Source: Lachnospiraceae bacterium UBA3711 (GTDB taxonomy: Bacteria; Bacillota; Clostridia; Lachnospirales; Lachnospiraceae). Taken from it: a DNA stretch of 9,293 bases. Below are positions 7,131-9,293 of this stretch, piece by piece. A program made the position numbers and the translations under genes. The notes below the pieces were generated by a model. It had not been told where the DNA came from. It searched no databases and worked only from the letters and a program-made list of their open reading frames with translations. Location: the NCBI GenBank assembly GCA_002371345.1, contig DFHY01000122.1:1-9293 (forward strand), written 5' to 3'. Within the stretch, counting starts at the first letter, position 1, and every line of letters begins with the position of its first letter.

Positions 7131-7207
7131 TAATTATCATATTTGATAGTCAACGTGAAGGTATTATTGACGTTGAAGCTGCATAGTTTAACCACTTATG
7201 CATGGAC

Positions 7208-7241
7208 AGGGGCTGTCGCATTGATGCGACTGCCCCTTTTT
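7208..7241 (+). terminator. Intrinsic terminator of metQ
   Basis: Arms 7208-7220 and 7225-7237 form twelve pairs with one T-T mismatch, a GC-rich base (AGGGGC/GCCCCT) and a four-base loop, followed directly by T residues to 7241. It is the clearest terminator in the window and separates the met genes from aroC. Confidence 0.92.
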
Positions 7242-7481
7242 ATATCCGGGCCTCTTATGACGAAGGTATCCCGCAAACACGTCACCTGCCTTCACCCGCC
7301 TGCGATGCAATTGCACGCGCTCCGCCCTCCTATAGAAACGTTGTCGGCTGCGCGCATGCACGCATCTTGCCGGGCTCAGTCGGATCCTATGGTTTGCTGA
7401 GGATGCCATTCGTCATTGCGAGGCTAAAATGCGGCAGCCTCTAAAAAAGACACAAAAAATGTTCTACTTTTCAAGGCAATA
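7242..7481. other. Intergenic stretch without a recognised gene
   Basis: Between the metQ terminator and the aroC promoter region there is no ORF with a credible Shine-Dalgarno or family resemblance. The part 7250-7400 is GC-rich. Possible weak pairing exists: GATGC (7304-7308) with GCATC (7362-7366) and CGCGC (7316-7320) with GCGCG (7350-7354), with an asymmetric mismatch region between. A short 6-bp stem (GAGGCT 7420-7425, AGCCTC 7436-7441) precedes an A-rich stretch. None is enough to call an RNA gene. Confidence 0.4.
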
Positions 7482-7490
7482 TGATACTAT
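7482..7490 (+). promoter_or_regulatory. Candidate extended -10 for aroC
   Basis: TGATACTAT fits an extended -10 (TGn plus TACTAT). No good -35 is seen at the expected distance. Transcription from here would give a leader of about 43 nt before the ATG at 7540, consistent with the chosen start and with the upstream ATG at 7429 not being used. Confidence 0.4.
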
Positions 7491-7539
7491 TCCAAAGAAC
7501 TATAAGAAATACGGAATTGACGGGAATGAGGAAAATGAA

Positions 7540-8769
7540 ATGGCTGGTTCGACATTTGGTGAATTATTCAGAGTGACGACCTGGGGCGAGAGCCATGGGA
7601 AGGCCGTCGGCGCTGTAGTTGACGGATGTCCGGCGGGGCTTGAATTGAGCGAAGAGGATATCCAGAGGTATCTGGACCGCAGAAAACCCGGACAGAACCG
7701 GTATACAACGAAGAGATCCGAATCTGATACGGTCCGGATCCTGTCAGGAGTCTTCGAGGGTAAGACTACCGGAACGCCGATATCCCTGCTCGTTCCCAAT
7801 GAGGACCAGCATTCTAAGGATTACAGCAACCTGAAAGATGTGTACCGTCCGGGACACGCGGATCTTGGATTCGACGCAAAGTACGGCTTCCGGGACTACA
7901 GAGGCGGGGGACGGTCATCCGGCCGGGAGACGATCGGGAGAGTGGCGGCAGGCGCGGTCGCGGCTAAGATCCTTCAGAACATGGGAATACGGGTACAGGC
8001 GTATGTCGCCTCAGTCGGGCCTGTTGACTGCGATCCTTCACATTATGATGAAGTGAATCTGGCGGAATACCTCGATGGCAGCAGGCTTCAGATGCCTGAC
8101 AGGGAAGCCGAAGCGAGAGCGGAGGCATACCTGGAGGAATGCATGAAGGACGGAGACTCATCGGGAGGAATCGTAGAATGCATTGTGACAGGCATGCCTG
8201 CAGGCATAGGAGAGCCCGTATTTGACAAGCTGGACGCTCTGCTCGGACAGGCGATCTTCTCGATAGGAGCGGTGAAGGGAGTAGAGATCGGAGACGGCTT
8301 CGCCGCTGCCAGAGCCAGAGGATCACAGAACAATGATCAGTACGGCAGGAACAGTATGTATGCCGACAATTCCGGTGAAGTCACTGCCGGAGAATCTGCA
8401 GATAATGATAATTACGATGATATCACTGCCGGAGAATCTGCAGATAATGACAAGTCAGGAGAACACACTCACAAACTGCGTGAGGGCGGTATATATAAGA
8501 ATTCAAACCATGCCGGGGGAATCCTGGGAGGCATAAGCGACGGGAGTGATATCCGTATTCGCGCAGCGTTCAAGCCTACGCCTTCCATCTCACCACTTCA
8601 GCACGCGCTGGGAAGAGATGGCCGGGTACATGACCTGGAGATCAAGGGCCGCCATGATCCGCTGATCGCGCCCCGTGCGGCAGTGGTAGTGGAGTGCATG
8701 ACCGCAATTACAGTACTTGACCTGCTTATGAGGAACATGAACTCCAGAATGGACAGTCTTTCTTTCTGA
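7540..8769 (+). CDS. aroC: Chorismate synthase AroC with an internal insertion
   Basis: Converts 5-enolpyruvylshikimate-3-phosphate to chorismate using reduced FMN, the last shared step of aromatic amino acid synthesis, in the cytoplasm. Family hallmarks are complete: FGELFRVTTWGESHGKA (6-22) with H19, RPGHADLGFDAKYG (103-116) with H106, RDYRGGGRSSGRET (118-131), GDGFAAARARGS (251-262), NHAGGILGGISDG (323-335), and GRHDP (370-374). The start at 7540 has GAGG 8 nt upstream and begins just before the conserved FGELF; the in-frame ATG at 7429 has no Shine-Dalgarno and adds 37 unrelated residues. With 409 residues it is longer than the usual 350-390. The excess is an acidic, low-complexity insertion at about 268-318, between RGSQNND and the NHAGG motif, containing two copies of TAGESADND. 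The reading frame and all catalytic motifs are intact, so I expect a working enzyme. Confidence 0.93.
   Translation: MAGSTFGELFRVTTWGESHGKAVGAVVDGCPAGLELSEEDIQRYLDRRKPGQNRYTTKRSESDTVRILSGVFEGKTTGTPISLLVPNEDQHSKDYSNLKDVYRPGHADLGFDAKYGFRDYRGGGRSSGRETIGRVAAGAVAAKILQNMGIRVQAYVASVGPVDCDPSHYDEVNLAEYLDGSRLQMPDREAEARAEAYLEECMKDGDSSGGIVECIVTGMPAGIGEPVFDKLDALLGQAIFSIGAVKGVEIGDGFAAARARGSQNNDQYGRNSMYADNSGEVTAGESADNDNYDDITAGESADNDKSGEHTHKLREGGIYKNSNHAGGILGGISDGSDIRIRAAFKPTPSISPLQHALGRDGRVHDLEIKGRHDPLIAPRAAVVVECMTAITVLDLLMRNMNSRMDSLSF
8381..8450 (+). repeat. 28-bp exact direct repeat within aroC, period 42 bp
   Basis: Bases 8381-8408 and 8423-8450 are identical over 28 bp; the copies start 42 bp (14 codons) apart and stay in frame. 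They encode the repeated TAGESADND in the AroC insertion. Exact DNA identity implies a recent duplication or slippage. Flanking residues (DNSGE, DNDKSGE) hint at an older degenerate unit. Confidence 0.9.
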
Positions 8770-8815
8770 TACGGATTATAAATTCTTGTTTTCAACACCA
8801 TAATTAAATAATAAA

Positions 8816-8893
8816 AACACCGTAAAATCCACTAATAACACCGTAAATGGTACTATTAGTGGATTTTACGGTTTGCAAAGTGGATTTAATGTG
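8816..8893. promoter_or_regulatory. Array of repeated and inverted elements, likely operator of the HTH-Uma2 gene
   Basis: Perfect 18-bp inverted arms lie at 8820-8837 and 8854-8871 around a 16-bp centre. AACACCGTAAA occurs at 8816-8826 and 8837-8847. The 9-mer AAATCCACT occurs at 8825-8833 and, inverted, at 8859-8867 and 8879-8887. Copies in the same orientation are 20-21 bp apart, about two helical turns, so they face the same side of DNA. The last copy falls between the -35 and -10 of the predicted promoter. This layout fits binding of a dimeric HTH repressor, plausibly the product of the next gene. The hairpin could also serve as a weak terminator of aroC; on the minus strand it is followed by a T-rich run. 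Confidence 0.6.
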
Positions 8894-8900
8894 GTATCAT
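8873..8900 (+). promoter_or_regulatory. Candidate promoter of the HTH-Uma2 gene
   Basis: TTGCAA (8873-8878, 4 of 6) and TATCAT (8895-8900, 5 of 6) are 16 bp apart, and TGG before the -10 makes it an extended -10. Transcription would start near 8907, about 72 nt before the ATG at 8979. Confidence 0.65.
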
Positions 8901-8978
8901 TGATCTCAGGAACCGGTTAGGAAAACGGTGATTAATCCGAGTTTCCTTAGACAGTCATTTCTTTAAAAGGAGGCGGCT

Positions 8979-9293
8979 ATGACGATCAATGAGATGAAAC
9001 AGCGGAAGCAGGAGATGGGATATTCCTATGCGCTTATTTCCGAGAGATCTGGAATTCCCATATCTACTATCCAGAAGATTTTCCATGGAGAAACCACATC
9101 TCCAAGATACGAAACTCTGCAGGCTTTGGAGAAAGCACTGAAGGAATCTGTGAATCCGCAGCCGGAGTCTGTTCGGGAAACACCGTTCCGGTATCAGGCA
9201 GATACCTCTGATCCTGAGGATGAAAAGTACCCAAGGCAGGGCAGCTATACTATAGAGGACTATTATGCTCTTCCGGATGACCAGAGGGTAGAA
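8979..9293 (+). CDS. Cro/CI-type HTH protein fused to the start of a Uma2-like domain (partial)
   Basis: The window ends inside this gene after 105 residues with no stop. The start is supported by AAGGAGG (8967-8973) 5 nt upstream of the ATG. Residues about 4-55 form an XRE-type helix-turn-helix: GYSYALISERSGIPISTIQK (14-33) covers the two core helices, and SPRYETLQALEKAL (41-54) is the usual last helix. A polar linker follows (about 56-87, rich in P, E, D). Then GSYTIEDYYALPDDQRVE (88-105) matches the typical N-terminal opening of Uma2 (DUF820) proteins, which have a predicted PD-(D/E)XK nuclease-like fold and largely unknown function. The catalytic part lies beyond the window, so the nuclease assignment rests on this short opening alone. 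The HTH and the upstream repeated elements suggest autoregulation. A plain XRE regulator with another C-terminal domain is the alternative. Confidence 0.75.
   Translation, partial: MTINEMKQRKQEMGYSYALISERSGIPISTIQKIFHGETTSPRYETLQALEKALKESVNPQPESVRETPFRYQADTSDPEDEKYPRQGSYTIEDYYALPDDQRVE

Noticed and set aside
7188..7409. Minus-strand ORF of 73 codons in the metQ-aroC gap
   Set aside because: It overlaps the metQ terminator, is rich in R, C and H with no recognisable domain, and lacks a good ribosome binding site.
7429..7539. Upstream ATG start for aroC giving 37 extra residues
   Set aside because: No Shine-Dalgarno, the extra residues match nothing in the family, and a candidate -10 lies within this stretch. 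The ATG at 7540 has GAGG at good spacing.
8381..8450. CRISPR array or mobile element end
   Set aside because: Only two copies, in frame within aroC, with no spacers, no cas gene and no transposase nearby.

Overview
The window looks like chromosomal DNA from a Gram-positive, low-to-mid GC Clostridia-type Bacillota, most probably Lachnospiraceae or a close relative. The support is indirect. Shine-Dalgarno sites are strong (AGGAGG-like). Candidate promoters carry extended -10 boxes of the TGnTATCAT type. The set of genes fits too: a GlgX-type debranching enzyme, a stand-alone STAS antagonist, a secreted BIG2 protein, MetNIQ, AroC and an HTH-Uma2 protein. No 16S or other phylogenetic marker is present, so the family-level assignment is inference.

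Layout. On the minus strand at the left are a glycogen debranching enzyme (glgX-like, 17-2110) and, upstream of it, a small STAS-domain anti-sigma-factor antagonist (2215-2514). A 177-bp divergent intergenic region follows. It holds an imperfect direct repeat and two candidate promoters whose -10 boxes overlap on opposite strands. On the plus strand come a secreted protein with three bacterial Ig-like domains and a C-terminal repeat region (2692-4329) and, only 24 nt later, metN and metI of a D/L-methionine ABC importer (1-nt overlap). A 231-nt gap with a long hairpin, a candidate promoter with a dyad over its -10, and a hairpin just before the Shine-Dalgarno leads to metQ, the methionine-binding protein. 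A strong intrinsic terminator ends metQ. A 409-nt gap then leads to aroC, the last enzyme of the shikimate pathway, which carries an unusual repetitive acidic insertion. The window ends inside a gene for a Cro/CI-type HTH protein whose C-terminal part begins like a Uma2 nuclease-like domain. Its promoter region has an array of repeated, inverted elements.

Function. MetN (ATPase with NIL sensor domain), MetI (permease) and MetQ (binding protein) form one complete methionine uptake system. GlgX belongs to glycogen or alpha-glucan breakdown, AroC to chorismate synthesis. The STAS protein probably works in a partner-switching circuit, but its kinase partner is not here. No complete new multi-gene system is evident. 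The least ordinary items are the HTH-Uma2 gene with its operator-like array, the repeat-bearing insertion in AroC, the MetQ without a canonical lipobox, and the overlapping divergent promoters next to a direct repeat. No tRNA, rRNA, transposase, insertion sequence or CRISPR array was seen.
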